Source: Comamonas sp.
GTDB taxonomy: Bacteria > Pseudomonadota > Gammaproteobacteria > Burkholderiales > Burkholderiaceae_C
NCBI RefSeq assembly: GCF_009360615.1
Contig: NZ_SPEY01000095.1
Location: 27,799 to 91,798, forward strand
Direction of reading: 5' to 3'
DNA length: 64,000 nucleotides
Part shown: positions 41,034 through 49,933 of the stretch, piece by piece
Layout of the letters: every line of letters starts with the position of its first letter
Position numbering within the stretch: the first letter of the stretch is position 1
Program-made: the position numbers and the translations under genes
The notes under the pieces: generated by a model
Databases searched by the model: none
What the model was told of the DNA's origin: nothing
What the model saw: only the letters and a program-made list of their open reading frames with translations

Positions 41034-41659
41034 GAACTGCCTCCGGGTGTGACGACAGCAGCCGTGCTGCTCGCGGGCGCCGCAGGGGTCTTGCCGCCCA
41101 CCTCGAAGAAGGTGTAGGACAGCGTGATGGTCTTCACATCCCTGGAGATACGCGGATCGATGACAAAGGCCACCGGCCACTCGCGCTTCTCGCCGGGCTC
41201 CAGCGTGTACTGCGAAAAGCAGAAGCACTCCAGCTTGTTGAAGAAGGCCGTGGCCTGGCGCGGCGCATAGCTGGGGATGGCCTGAGCGGCCATGCGCCGG
41301 TTCTGCACATTCTGGAATTCGTACATCACCGTGGCCAGCTCGCCGGGGTGGACCTGCACCGAACGCCTGGCCGGCTTGAAGTCCCAAGGTCCGCGTGCAT
41401 TGGCATCGAACTCCACGGTGATGATGCGGCTGGTGTCGATCTGGCTGTTGGACGGAAGCTTCACGTCGCGGCCCGCCACGCCGGCACCGGGTACCTGCTT
41501 TTCGGACAGCGACAGGATGTTGATGCCCGTCAACTCGCAGATATGCTTGTAGATGGGAATGAGCACATAGCCGAACGCAAACATGCCCAGGGCAACGATC
41601 GCCAGCTTGCCCACCATCTTTGCGTTTTCCTTGGCTATGCTCACCTCAAGCTCCTTCAC
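41030..41659 (-). CDS. ctaG: Cytochrome c oxidase assembly protein Cox11/CtaG
   Basis: This 209-residue protein has an N-terminal anchor (KLAIVALGMFAFGYVLIPIY) and a periplasmic domain with the copper-binding motif ECFCFSQ and the following YTLEPGEKREWPVAFVIDP. Cox11 delivers copper to the CuB site of subunit I. It overlaps DUF2970 by four bases and follows the 36-residue assembly gene. Confidence 0.94.
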   Translation of the reverse strand: MKELEVSIAKENAKMVGKLAIVALGMFAFGYVLIPIYKHICELTGINILSLSEKQVPGAGVAGRDVKLPSNSQIDTSRIITVEFDANARGPWDFKPARRSVQVHPGELATVMYEFQNVQNRRMAAQAIPSYAPRQATAFFNKLECFCFSQYTLEPGEKREWPVAFVIDPRISRDVKTITLSYTFFEVGGKTPAAPASSTAAVVTPGGSS

Positions 41660-41679
41660 TCGGTTGCCATCGGCCTGCC

Positions 41680-41790
41680 TCAGTGCAGCCAGGCCATCTT
41701 CACCACAAAGCCGATAAAGAACACGGCAGCCGTGGAGGCCAGGATCAGCCCCAGCCTCCGGTTCGCCTTGCGTTGCTCCTGCGTCGTCAT
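41680..41790 (-). CDS. Cytochrome oxidase small assembly protein (36 residues)
   Basis: The product starts MTTQEQRKANRRLGLILAST and ends in a membrane segment with GFVVKMAWLH. This is the pattern of the tiny cytochrome oxidase small assembly proteins between subunit I and Cox11 in Burkholderiales. It is too short for most gene callers. GAGGCGC precedes the ATG; the gene starts ten bases after the subunit I stop. Confidence 0.8.
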   Translation of the reverse strand: MTTQEQRKANRRLGLILASTAAVFFIGFVVKMAWLH

Positions 41791-41800
41791 GCGCGCCTCC

Positions 41801-43444
41801 TCAACCGATCACCTTGGTGGCGGTTTCGTCGAGCTTGGGTGGCGTCTCGAAGGTGTGGAACGGAGCCGGAGAAGGCACTTCCCACTCCAGACCTTCGGCC
41901 GCTTCCCAGGGCTTTTGCGGCGCCTTCTCGCCGTGACCGCGCATCGCAGGCCAGACGACGAACAGGAAGAAATACACCTGCATCAGGCCGAAGCCGAAGC
42001 CGCCGATCGAGGCAATCATGTTGAAGTCGGCGAACTGCATGGGGTAGTCGGCATAGCGACGCGGCATGCCGGCCAGACCCAGGAAGTGCATGGGAAAAAA
42101 GGTGATGTTGAAGAAGATCAGCGAGCCCCAGAAATGGATGCGGCCGCGCGTCTCGGAATACATCACGCCCGTCCACTTGGGCGACCAGTAGTAATAGCCG
42201 GCGAACATGGAGAACAGCGAGCCGGCCACCAGCACATAGTGGAAGTGGGCCACCACGTAATAGGTGTCCTGCAGCTGGATGTCGATGGGCGCCATAGACA
42301 GGATCAGTCCCGTGAATCCACCCATGGTGAACACGAAGATGAAGCCTACGGCAAACAGCATCGGAGTCTCGAAGCTCATGGAGCCGCGCCACATGGTGGC
42401 CGTCCAGTTGAACACCTTCACGGCCGTGGGCACGGAGATCAGCATGGTCGCGTACATGAAGAACAGCTGACCCGTGACCGGCATGCCCGTGGTGAACATG
42501 TGGTGCGCCCAGACGATGAAGGACAGGATGGCAATGGCCGCCACGGCATAGACCATGGAGGTATAGCCGAAGAGCTTCTTGCGGCTGAAGGCGGGCACGA
42601 TCTGGCTGACGATGCCGAAGGCCGGCAGGATCATGATGTAGACCTCGGGGTGGCCGAAGAACCAGAAGATGTGCTGGTACATCACCGGATCGCCGCCGCC
42701 CGCAGGGTTGAAGAAGCTGGTGCCGAAGTGGCGGTCGGTCAGCGTCATGGTGATGGCGCCCGCCAGCACCGGCATCACGGCGATCAGCAGATAGGCGGTG
42801 ATCAGCCAGGTCCAGGCAAACAGCGGCATCTTCATAAGCGTCATGCCGGGTGCGCGCATGTTGAGGATGGTGACGATGATGTTGATCGCGCCCATGATGG
42901 AGCTGGCACCCATGATGTGCATGGCAAAGATGCTGGTGTCCATGGAAGGCCCCATCTGCAGCGTCAGCGGCGCATACAGCGTCCAACCGGCCGCCGGCGC
43001 GCCGCCGGGCATGAAGAACGAGCCCACCAGCATGATGCCGGCGGGAATCAGCAGCCAGAAGCTGAAGTTGTTCATGCGCGCAAACGCCATGTCTGAAGCA
43101 CCGATCTGCAGCGGCAACATCCAGTTCGCGAAGCCCACGAAGGCCGGCATGATGGCACCGAACACCATGATCAGGCCGTGCATGGTTGTGAGCTGGTTGA
43201 ACAGCTCGGGATTGACGATCTGCAGGCCCGGCTCGAACAGTTCGGCGCGGATCAGCATGGCCAGAATGCCTCCCACCATCAGCATGGTGAAGGAGAACAG
43301 CAGGTACATCGTTCCGATGTCCTTGTGATTGGTGGCGAACAGCCAGCGACGCCAGCCCGAGGGCATGGCGTGGTGATGGTCGTCGTGCCCATGGTCGTGA
43401 CCATGGCCCTCATGGGTGTGGACGGGAGGAACTACGGCGCTCAT
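41801..43444 (-). CDS. ctaD: Cytochrome c oxidase subunit I
   Basis: This 547-residue protein carries the haem-copper oxidase core: twelve membrane segments, [40 protein letters not shown] with the CuB His-Tyr region, [23 protein letters not shown] segment (here [17 protein letters not shown]) with the haem a/a3 ligands. A His/Asp-rich leader ([15 protein letters not shown]) precedes the first membrane segment and may bind metal. The gene follows subunit II by 34 bases. Confidence 0.97.
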   Translation of the reverse strand: MSAVVPPVHTHEGHGHDHGHDDHHHAMPSGWRRWLFATNHKDIGTMYLLFSFTMLMVGGILAMLIRAELFEPGLQIVNPELFNQLTTMHGLIMVFGAIMPAFVGFANWMLPLQIGASDMAFARMNNFSFWLLIPAGIMLVGSFFMPGGAPAAGWTLYAPLTLQMGPSMDTSIFAMHIMGASSIMGAINIIVTILNMRAPGMTLMKMPLFAWTWLITAYLLIAVMPVLAGAITMTLTDRHFGTSFFNPAGGGDPVMYQHIFWFFGHPEVYIMILPAFGIVSQIVPAFSRKKLFGYTSMVYAVAAIAILSFIVWAHHMFTTGMPVTGQLFFMYATMLISVPTAVKVFNWTATMWRGSMSFETPMLFAVGFIFVFTMGGFTGLILSMAPIDIQLQDTYYVVAHFHYVLVAGSLFSMFAGYYYWSPKWTGVMYSETRGRIHFWGSLIFFNITFFPMHFLGLAGMPRRYADYPMQFADFNMIASIGGFGFGLMQVYFFLFVVWPAMRGHGEKAPQKPWEAAEGLEWEVPSPAPFHTFETPPKLDETATKVIG

Positions 43445-43478
43445 ATTCTTTTCTCCAATCGGTCTCTATACCCGGGGC

Positions 43479-45062
43479 TTACTTCGCGGCCGTGATGTCA
43501 ACACGGCGTGCCTGCTGGTCCGCGCCTGCTGCAGCCGTGATGGTCTCGGGCTTGCGCAGCTCGATGCGGTCTCCCGCAATGCCGCTGTCCTCCAGCAGCT
43601 TGGCCACGGCCTTGGCTCGCTCCTTGGCCAGCTCCGCGTTCTTGTCGGCGTTGCCGGTGGAGTCCACAAAGCCCGACAGGACAATCTTGCCGTCCTTGTG
43701 GGCCGTCCAGTACTCGGCCGCCTTCTTCACTGCGGCCTGGGCCTTGTCGTCCAACTGGCTCTTGCCGGTCTCGAAAAAGACCTGATAAGGGCCGGCGTCG
43801 CTGGCGGCAGCGGCTGGACCTTGCGCAGGGGCGGCTGAGTCGGCAGCCGGAGCTGCGGGCGCCGCACTGCCGCCGCCTTCAGGAAACTTGCCGCCGCGCG
43901 CAGCCACGAACTGGGCGGGCTGCACCAGCTGGCCGGTCTGGTTGCTCCAGTGGTTCTTGGCAAAGGTCACCACCGCAGCCAACTCGGTGTCGCTCAGCTG
44001 CTTCCAGGCCGGCATGGCACCGTTGGCGCGGCCTTCGAGCACCGCATGCATCATGTCGGCCGTGGGCCCCAGCACCACGGGGCTGCCGTCCAGCGGCTTG
44101 ATGGGACCGGCGCCCTTGCCGTTGGCCTGGTGGCAGGCCGCGCAGTTGGCGGCATAGACTTTTTCGCCACGAGCCACCAGATCGGCCAGTGTCCAGACCT
44201 TGTTGGGATCATCGGCCTTGGCGGCCAGCTTCTTCTTTTCTTCGGCCACCCAGGCGCTGTACCCCTCGGCAGACAGCACCTTCACATGGATGGGCATGTA
44301 GGCATGTTCCTTGCCGCACAGTTCGGCGCACTGGCCGTAGTAGTCGCCGGTCTTCTCGGCCTTGAACCAGGTGTCGCGCACAAAGCCGGGGATCGCGTCC
44401 TGCTTGATGCCGAAGGCCGGCACCATGAAGGAGTGAATCACATCGTTGGCCGTGGTGATGATGCGCACCTTCTTGCCCACGGGCACGACCAGCGGGTTGT
44501 CGACTCTCAGCAGATAGTCGCTGGGCGCGCTGCTCACATCGCCGCTGTTGGACATCTGGCGCTGGGCGGTATCCAGCGTGGATACAAAGCCCAGGCCTTC
44601 GCCCTCGCCGTTCAGGTAGTCATAGCCCCATTTCCATTGGTAGCCGGTGGCCTTGATCGTGAGGTCGGCATTCGTCGTGTCCTTCTGCGCCACCAGTACC
44701 TTGGTGGCCGGCAGCGCCATCAGAATCACGATGACGAAGGGAGTCACCGTCCAGGCCACTTCCACCTTGACCGATTCATGGAAGTTCGCGGCCTTGGCTC
44801 CCTGGGACTTGCGATGCTTCCAGATGGAATAGAACATCACCCCGAACACGGCGACAAAGATTACCGTGCAGATGATGAGCATCATCCAGTGCAGCCAGTG
44901 TTGCTCCGCGGCGATGCGTGTCACAGGCGGATGCAGATTGAGCTGGTTGACGGCAGGGCCTCCCGGCAGATCCTGCGCCGCATAGGCCATGGAACCGCCC
45001 CACGCCGCCAAGGCCAAACTCCCGGAAACCAGCTTGGTGGAAATGTTTTTCATCGTTTTCAC
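43479..45062 (-). CDS. ctaC: Cytochrome c oxidase subunit II fused to cytochrome c and OmpA domains
   Basis: This 527-residue protein has a signal peptide (ends near AYAA), two membrane segments (57-80, 105-122) and a CuA cupredoxin domain with His210, Cys245, Glu247, Cys249, His253 and Met256. A cytochrome c domain follows, with CAACH at 307-311. After an Ala/Pro-rich linker (396-423) comes an OmpA-like domain (425-525) with SGFVDSTG (Asp467), LAKERA (Arg482) and RRVDI. The OmpA part could bind peptidoglycan; the Asp and Arg needed for this are present. It is first in the leftward oxidase operon. The usual CoxII-cytochrome c form stops near 380-400 residues, so the tail is an addition. Confidence 0.93.
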   Translation of the reverse strand: MKTMKNISTKLVSGSLALAAWGGSMAYAAQDLPGGPAVNQLNLHPPVTRIAAEQHWLHWMMLIICTVIFVAVFGVMFYSIWKHRKSQGAKAANFHESVKVEVAWTVTPFVIVILMALPATKVLVAQKDTTNADLTIKATGYQWKWGYDYLNGEGEGLGFVSTLDTAQRQMSNSGDVSSAPSDYLLRVDNPLVVPVGKKVRIITTANDVIHSFMVPAFGIKQDAIPGFVRDTWFKAEKTGDYYGQCAELCGKEHAYMPIHVKVLSAEGYSAWVAEEKKKLAAKADDPNKVWTLADLVARGEKVYAANCAACHQANGKGAGPIKPLDGSPVVLGPTADMMHAVLEGRANGAMPAWKQLSDTELAAVVTFAKNHWSNQTGQLVQPAQFVAARGGKFPEGGGSAAPAAPAADSAAPAQGPAAAASDAGPYQVFFETGKSQLDDKAQAAVKKAAEYWTAHKDGKIVLSGFVDSTGNADKNAELAKERAKAVAKLLEDSGIAGDRIELRKPETITAAAGADQQARRVDITAAK

Positions 45063-45632
45063 TTACCTCAAAGCCTCAGTTGTCCACTTGCTCACACCGC
45101 TTCCGCCGCTGCAGGCCGGAAGGCTGTGACACTCACACTACCTCGCGAACTTCATCGCAGCATGCCCCAGAATTTGATAGCACTGTCTGCGCGCATTCAC
45201 TAATGCATGTACCGGAAACCCATGCCAATCGTGCTTGCGCAGGCAAGCCTGACCGGACTCGAAACTCGTACTGGCAAGCGCATCTCGCGGCAAACGCCGG
45301 ACATGGCTGAAACTGGCCTGGCAGCCAAGACAGAAAGCGGGGAGCTGGAACGCTGCTGTACCGCGGGCACCGCCGGGTACAGGGATGCGTCAGCGCAGCA
45401 CAAGGCTGGCCTGTGGTGGTGATGAAATGCGAAAACCGGCCGCTGTCGAACCCGCTGGCCAGTCCCCTTGGCAAAGCGAAACACCCGATATCTCCCCTGG
45501 CGGCTCGGGCCGCACTGTCTGTGGTCCTTCAGGCAGGAGAGAAGCCCGAAGGATAGCTGCTATCCATGAACTGACTAGGGGAAATTGTAGGCAGCTTTGT
45601 GCCGAATCAATGACCGGAAAACGACAGATGTG
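45063..45632. other. Intergenic stretch, oxidase operon leader side
   Basis: These 570 bases lie between the start of the subunit II gene and the stop of the methyltransferase gene. Short frames on both strands lack protein character. It should contain the promoter of the oxidase operon, but I cannot point to clear boxes. Confidence 0.55.
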
Positions 45633-46541
45633 CTATCGCAAACCCGTGTTGCGCGGCTGCCTGAGCATGGCCTTCATGTCTTCCAGCGACACGGCGCTAT
45701 TGGCCTGCAAACGCAGCTTGGGCTGCGGCTTGTAGGCGTGGCCATAGACGATCTCGAAGGTCAGCGAGAGCTGGCCATCGGGCTGCTTGTCGGCCCAGCG
45801 CTCGGCCATTTTCTGCAGCAGCTCGCTCTTCCAGCCGCGACCGCGCAGCCCGGCAAAACGCCCGGGGTGCAGATTGCGGCCCAGCTCGCGCAGCTCCTGC
45901 AGCAGACGCTGCGGCGTGGCGAAGGTCAGGGTGATGCGCTCCATGTCCATCACGGGCTCGGCAAAGCCCGAATGCACCAGCATGTCGCCCCAGTCATGCA
46001 TATCGGTGAAGCTGTGGCCTGCCGGGCCCCAGCCCAGCTCGGCGTAGAGCCTGTGCAGTTGCTGAACCGTATCCGGCCCGAGGCAGGAGAACATGACATA
46101 GCCATCGACCTTGAGCGCCTTGTGCCAGTGCTCTATCAGGGCCTGCGGGTCGGCTGCTGTATGCAGCAGCATATTGGCCCAGAGCATGTCCATGCTGCCG
46201 TCCGCAGGCTCGGCCATGTGCACGGCCGCCCCCTTCCAGCGCGAGAGCTGCCACCAGCGGCTGCCCAGCCTGTCCTGGGCCACCGCCTCGCGCCGCGCCA
46301 CGGGCTCGTAGAGCGTGCATTCGGCCTGCGGATAGCGCTCGCGCAGCAGTTGGTGTGCCTGCATGCCACCGCGTACCGGCTCCCAGTGGCACCAGGTCTC
46401 GGGCGGCTTCACGATCCAGTCCAGCCTCTGCTGCATGCGGCTGGCCACCTCCTCGTGCAACCAGGGGGACTCGGCCGGAGCGGCCATCTGCCAACGGTTG
46501 GCAGCGATGGAATCAATGGTCGGAGGCAAGGCGTGAGACAT
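45633..46541 (-). CDS. BioC-like SAM-dependent methyltransferase
   Basis: The product is about 302 residues, starting MSHALPPTIDSIAANRWQMA. The class I methyltransferase fold is less sharp than usual at motif I, but MDMLWANMLLHTAADPQALI, LKVDGYVMFSCLGPDTVQQL and HDWGDMLVHSGFAEPVMDME match BioC, the malonyl-ACP O-methyltransferase of biotin synthesis. A GTG start at 46586 adds 15 residues. It is divergent from comF with about 90 bases between, as in other Comamonadaceae I recall. Confidence 0.78.
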   Translation of the reverse strand: MSHALPPTIDSIAANRWQMAAPAESPWLHEEVASRMQQRLDWIVKPPETWCHWEPVRGGMQAHQLLRERYPQAECTLYEPVARREAVAQDRLGSRWWQLSRWKGAAVHMAEPADGSMDMLWANMLLHTAADPQALIEHWHKALKVDGYVMFSCLGPDTVQQLHRLYAELGWGPAGHSFTDMHDWGDMLVHSGFAEPVMDMERITLTFATPQRLLQELRELGRNLHPGRFAGLRGRGWKSELLQKMAERWADKQPDGQLSLTFEIVYGHAYKPQPKLRLQANSAVSLEDMKAMLRQPRNTGLR

Positions 46542-46631
46542 GGGCAGACAGGAGCGGGCAGATGGGTGAAGAAGGGTTTCGCTCACCAGCTGCCGGATAG
46601 AGGATCAATGCGGCGCGAGTATATTGATTCC

Positions 46632-47372
46632 ATGCCCGACCTTCATGCGACATGGCTTTCGCACCTGCGCCGCCAGCAGCAACGCTGGCTGGATGCCCTG
46701 CCCAGCCTGTGCGCAGTCTGCGGACGATGGCCCGGGCCACGTATATGCCACGACTGCCACGCGCGCTGGGCCGGGCAGAAACATCGCTGCCACGGCTGCG
46801 CCTTGCCGCTGCCGTCCCTGGTCAGCCTCTGCGGCAGCTGCCTCCTGCAGCCACCCCGGCTCCAACGCTGCATCAGCGTACTGGACTATGCCTATCCCTG
46901 GCAGGACCTGATCACACGCTACAAATTCCAGGCCGACCTGGGGTTGGCGCGCAGTCTGGGAAGGCTGATGACCGGCCATCCCGAGGTCCGGGAGCTGTTG
47001 CGGACCTGCGGTCCCTTGCTGCCCATGCCGACCTCCAGTGAGCGCGTGCGCGAGCGTGGCTTCGATCACTGCCTGCTGCTGGCACATGCCCTGTCTGAGC
47101 AGTACGACAGGCCCTTGCCCTTGCTGAACGGCGCCGTGCAGCGCAAGCATCTGGAGCGGCCCCAGCATGCCTCCAGCCGGGAGCAGCGACTGCGCCGGCT
47201 GCGGGATGTCTTCAGCCTCGTGCCTGCGCGAAGGCCTCTGATCGAGGGTCAGGATATCGTGCTGCTGGACGACGTGATGACGACCGGCGCCACGCTGGAT
47301 GCGCTGGCCCGCTGCCTGCTTTCGGCGGGCGCAGCCTCGGTCAGCGCTGTCGTGCTGGCGCGCACGCCTTGA
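46632..47372 (+). CDS. comF: ComF family phosphoribosyltransferase-like protein
   Basis: The product is about 246 residues. The N-terminal part has zinc-binding Cys pairs (CAVC, CHDC, CHGC, CGSC); the C-terminal PRTase domain has PMPTSSERVRERGFDHCLLL and the PRPP loop VLLDDVMTTGATLDAL. ComF is needed for DNA uptake in competent bacteria; in others its role is unclear. The ATG at 46608, preceded by AGAGGA, is a possible alternative start. Confidence 0.88.
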   Translation: MPDLHATWLSHLRRQQQRWLDALPSLCAVCGRWPGPRICHDCHARWAGQKHRCHGCALPLPSLVSLCGSCLLQPPRLQRCISVLDYAYPWQDLITRYKFQADLGLARSLGRLMTGHPEVRELLRTCGPLLPMPTSSERVRERGFDHCLLLAHALSEQYDRPLPLLNGAVQRKHLERPQHASSREQRLRRLRDVFSLVPARRPLIEGQDIVLLDDVMTTGATLDALARCLLSAGAASVSAVVLARTP

Positions 47373-47442
47373 CCCGTACCTGTCAGTCTGGAACTGCAGG
47401 GGCGGCAGCGTGGGTACGAGCCGGGCGGCACAATAGCGCCCC

Positions 47443-47937
47443 ATGTTTCATATCGTTCTTGTGGCGCCCGAGATTCCCCCCAATACGGGCAATGTCATCC
47501 GCCTGGCCGCCAATACCGGTTGCAGCCTGCACCTGATCGAGCCGCTGGGCTTTTCCATGGAAGACCGGCATATGCGCCGTGCCGGACTGGACTATCACGA
47601 GTACGCCAATGTGGCCCGCCACGCCAGCTGGGAAGCTTTCCTCGCAAGCTGCCAGCCCCAGCGCGAGCGCATGTTTGCCATGACCACGCACAGCAGCAGT
47701 CCCGCCCATGCCATGGAATTCAAGGCGGGCGACTGGCTGGTCTTTGGCTCTGAAAGCAAGGGCTTGCCGCCCGAGGTGCGCGCCCAGTTCCCCAACGAGC
47801 AGCGACTGCGCCTGCCCATGCTGGCCTCTCAACGCAGCCTGAACCTGTCCAATGCCGTAGCCGTGACGGTGTTTGAAGCCTGGCGCCAGCAAGGTTTCGC
47901 GGGTGCTGCCCTTGCAGAGCCCAAGACTGCGCTTTAA
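47443..47937 (+). CDS. trmL: tRNA (cytidine(34)-2'-O)-methyltransferase TrmL
   Basis: This 164-residue SPOUT methyltransferase starts MFHIVLVAPEIPPNTGNVIR. It has the three SPOUT motifs: PPNTGNVIRLAANTGCSLHL, LVFGSESKGLPPEV and LPMLASQRSLNLSNAVAVTV. It methylates the wobble ribose of leucine tRNAs. It follows comF by 70 bases. Confidence 0.94.
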   Translation: MFHIVLVAPEIPPNTGNVIRLAANTGCSLHLIEPLGFSMEDRHMRRAGLDYHEYANVARHASWEAFLASCQPQRERMFAMTTHSSSPAHAMEFKAGDWLVFGSESKGLPPEVRAQFPNEQRLRLPMLASQRSLNLSNAVAVTVFEAWRQQGFAGAALAEPKTAL

Positions 47938-48089
47938 GTTCCCGCTTATTGTCTCTAATTTCGGAACAATAAGTTGCGCAACAGGGGGTTTTTCTCCTGA
48001 TTAGATCGTCCTAAAGTACGACTCATGGACTTGCAGCCGACCGACGATATCCGCCAGGACTGCAGGCCCGACGTACCAAAGGACGAATC

Positions 48090-48398
48090 ATGAAATACGC
48101 CAACCGCTTTGCCATCGTTGCCGCCCTGGCCATGTCCGCCGCCGCTGCACAGGCTGCAAGCTTTGACTTCACCGGCGATCACTACCCTCCCGAAGTTGCA
48201 GGTCAATCCACCCTGACCCGTGCTCAAGTCAATGCCCAGGTGCAGGACGCCATGGCCAAGGGCCAGCTGCAGCTCGTTGGCGATGCCTATCTGCCCCTGT
48301 CCCAGCAACAGCAATCCAGCAACCTCAGCCGTGAGCAAGTGCGCCAGGAAACCATTGCCGCAGGCAAGGCCGGTTTGCTGGACAACTATGGCGAATGA
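48090..48398 (+). CDS. DUF4148 periplasmic protein
   Basis: This 102-residue protein has a signal peptide (VAALAMSAAAAQAAS) and two DUF4148-like repeats, STLTRAQVNAQVQDAMAKGQ and SNLSREQVRQETIAAGKAGL. The family is abundant in Burkholderiales; its role is unknown. AAAGGACGAATC precedes the ATG and a strong terminator follows. Confidence 0.85.
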   Translation: MKYANRFAIVAALAMSAAAAQAASFDFTGDHYPPEVAGQSTLTRAQVNAQVQDAMAKGQLQLVGDAYLPLSQQQQSSNLSREQVRQETIAAGKAGLLDNYGE

Positions 48399-48444
48399 CG
48401 GACTCTGCGCAGCACCCTGCTTTGCGAGGTGCGGCTCAATAACA

Positions 48445-48477
48445 AAGCCCCAAGGCGCAAGCCAAGGGGCTTTTTTC
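48445..48477 (+). terminator. Rho-independent terminator after DUF4148 gene
   Basis: AAGCCCC at 48445-48451 pairs with GGGGCTT at 48466-48472, followed by a run of T to 48476. It separates the rightward gene from the convergent MaoC gene. Confidence 0.8.
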
Positions 48478-48501
48478 ATGGCTTGAAAATCACGCTGCGA
48501 A

Positions 48502-48966
48502 TCAGGCCGCCGCACCAAAGCTGCGCGCCAGCGACTCGGCCACGCATACAGGCTTGTCGCTGCCTTCGCGCTCCACCGTCACCAGCCAGGTCATCTGAAT
48601 CCCCTCAGGCTCGATGCGTTCCGCCGCCTGCAAGGTCATGCGCGCCCGCAAGCGGCTGTTGACAGGCACGGGAGCCATGAAGCGCACACGGTTGAGCCCG
48701 TAGTTCACCCCCATCTTGGCGCCTTCGATCTTGAAAGTGCCTTCGAAGAACTTCGGCAGCAGGGACAGCGTGAGAAAGCCATGGGCAATCGGCGCGCCGA
48801 ACGGGCCCTGGGCAGCTCGCTCGGGATCAGTATGAATCCACTGCTGATCGCCCGTGGCGTCGGCAAACATTTGAATCTGGGCCTGGGTGATGGTGATCCA
48901 GTCGCTGACGGCGACTTCCTGCCCAATCGAGGCCAGCACTTCGGAGTAGGAGCGAAAGGTTTTCAT
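48502..48966 (-). CDS. MaoC family (R)-specific enoyl hydratase-like protein
   Basis: This 154-residue hot-dog fold protein has the MaoC signature: DWITITQAQIQMFADATGD, QQWIHTDPERA and GPFGAPIAHGFLTLSLLP, with the catalytic Asp and His of (R)-hydratases in the D...H...G pattern. It would hydrate enoyl-CoA to (R)-3-hydroxyacyl-CoA for lipid or polyhydroxyalkanoate metabolism. It converges with the DUF4148 gene. Confidence 0.9.
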   Translation of the reverse strand: MKTFRSYSEVLASIGQEVAVSDWITITQAQIQMFADATGDQQWIHTDPERAAQGPFGAPIAHGFLTLSLLPKFFEGTFKIEGAKMGVNYGLNRVRFMAPVPVNSRLRARMTLQAAERIEPEGIQMTWLVTVEREGSDKPVCVAESLARSFGAAA

Positions 48967-49098
48967 GCCCCCAATGTAGAAGCCCCCTGCCCTATGCCAT
49001 GTCTGACGCGGGACAAGGGGCTTACCCTAGACTATTTGATCAAATATGTCAGAAGCCCAATATATTCAATCACTTCACGCTATGCTTTTAGAAGTGTT

Positions 49099-49731
49099 TC
49101 AAGCGTCACTGGAGCGCTGAACAAAGAACAGGCCTGTGCCCACGGCCATCAGCAGGCCGCCGAACACGCGGTTCTGATTGCGCATGGCGCGTGCGCTGCG
49201 CATCAGACCGCGCAAGGCGCTGGCACCTGCGGCATAGCTGTGCATCACCGTGGTGTCCACGGCCAGCATGGTCACGGCCAGAATCGCCAGTTGCGGAGCC
49301 AGGGGACGGCTGGTCGTCATGAACTGGGGCAGCACGGCCACCATGAAGATGATGCCCTTGGGATTTGTGGCATTGGTCAGGAAACCCGTCAGCACACGCT
49401 TTCTGAGGCTGACCTCGGGCACCAGCTCCTGTGCAGCCAGGGGAGAGCCCCCCGAACGCCACTGGCTGATGCCCAGATAGATGAGATAGCCGGCGCCGAC
49501 GATCTTGACGGCATTGAAGGCCCACTCGGATGCCATGAGCAGCGAGCCCACGCCGGCACCTGCTATCAGCAGGATGAGCAGCAGCCCGAGCTGCAGACCC
49601 ATGATGGTGGCGCTGGTTTTGCGCACGCCGTAGGACAGGCCGTGACTCATGGACAGCACGGCCCCCGACCCCGGAGAGACCGCGATGATCCAGGAGGCCA
49701 CAAAAAAAGCAAACCAGGTGTGCAAATCCAT
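49099..49731 (-). CDS. LysE/RhtB family amino acid exporter
   Basis: The product is about 210 residues, starting MDLHTWFAFFVASWIIAVSP. It has six hydrophobic segments and the family motif SPGSGAVLSMSHGLSYGVRK, then AGYLIYLGISQWRSG and TNPKGIIFMVAVLPQF. It exports amino acids or related compounds. GGAG five bases before this ATG favours it over a GTG six bases earlier. The substrate cannot be read from sequence. Confidence 0.88.
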   Translation of the reverse strand: MDLHTWFAFFVASWIIAVSPGSGAVLSMSHGLSYGVRKTSATIMGLQLGLLLILLIAGAGVGSLLMASEWAFNAVKIVGAGYLIYLGISQWRSGGSPLAAQELVPEVSLRKRVLTGFLTNATNPKGIIFMVAVLPQFMTTSRPLAPQLAILAVTMLAVDTTVMHSYAAGASALRGLMRSARAMRNQNRVFGGLLMAVGTGLFFVQRSSDA

Positions 49732-49933
49732 ACTCACTCCAAAAGCCGGTCTCCAGCGCCAGTCACAAAGCGTCTATCTTAAAAGTTGCGCTGTCAACTT
49801 GCAGACGCATGGTTGACCAGGCGCTATAAGCATCAGGCAGGGATTCACCCCATTTTCTTTCTGTCAAAAATCTGACGCCTGACTCCGGGTGCCAAAATCG
49901 AGCCCACAAGGGTTAACACCACATAACATTCCC

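Noticed and set aside
41348..43096. Rightward frame of 582 codons opposite cytochrome oxidase subunit I
   Set aside because: The product is His/Arg/Asp-rich, as expected from reverse reading of a GC-rich membrane protein gene.
43479..44000. Possibility that the OmpA tail of subunit II is an assembly artefact
   Set aside because: The frame is continuous through a normal Ala/Pro linker, and the codon use does not change; the stop is close to the expected OmpA end.
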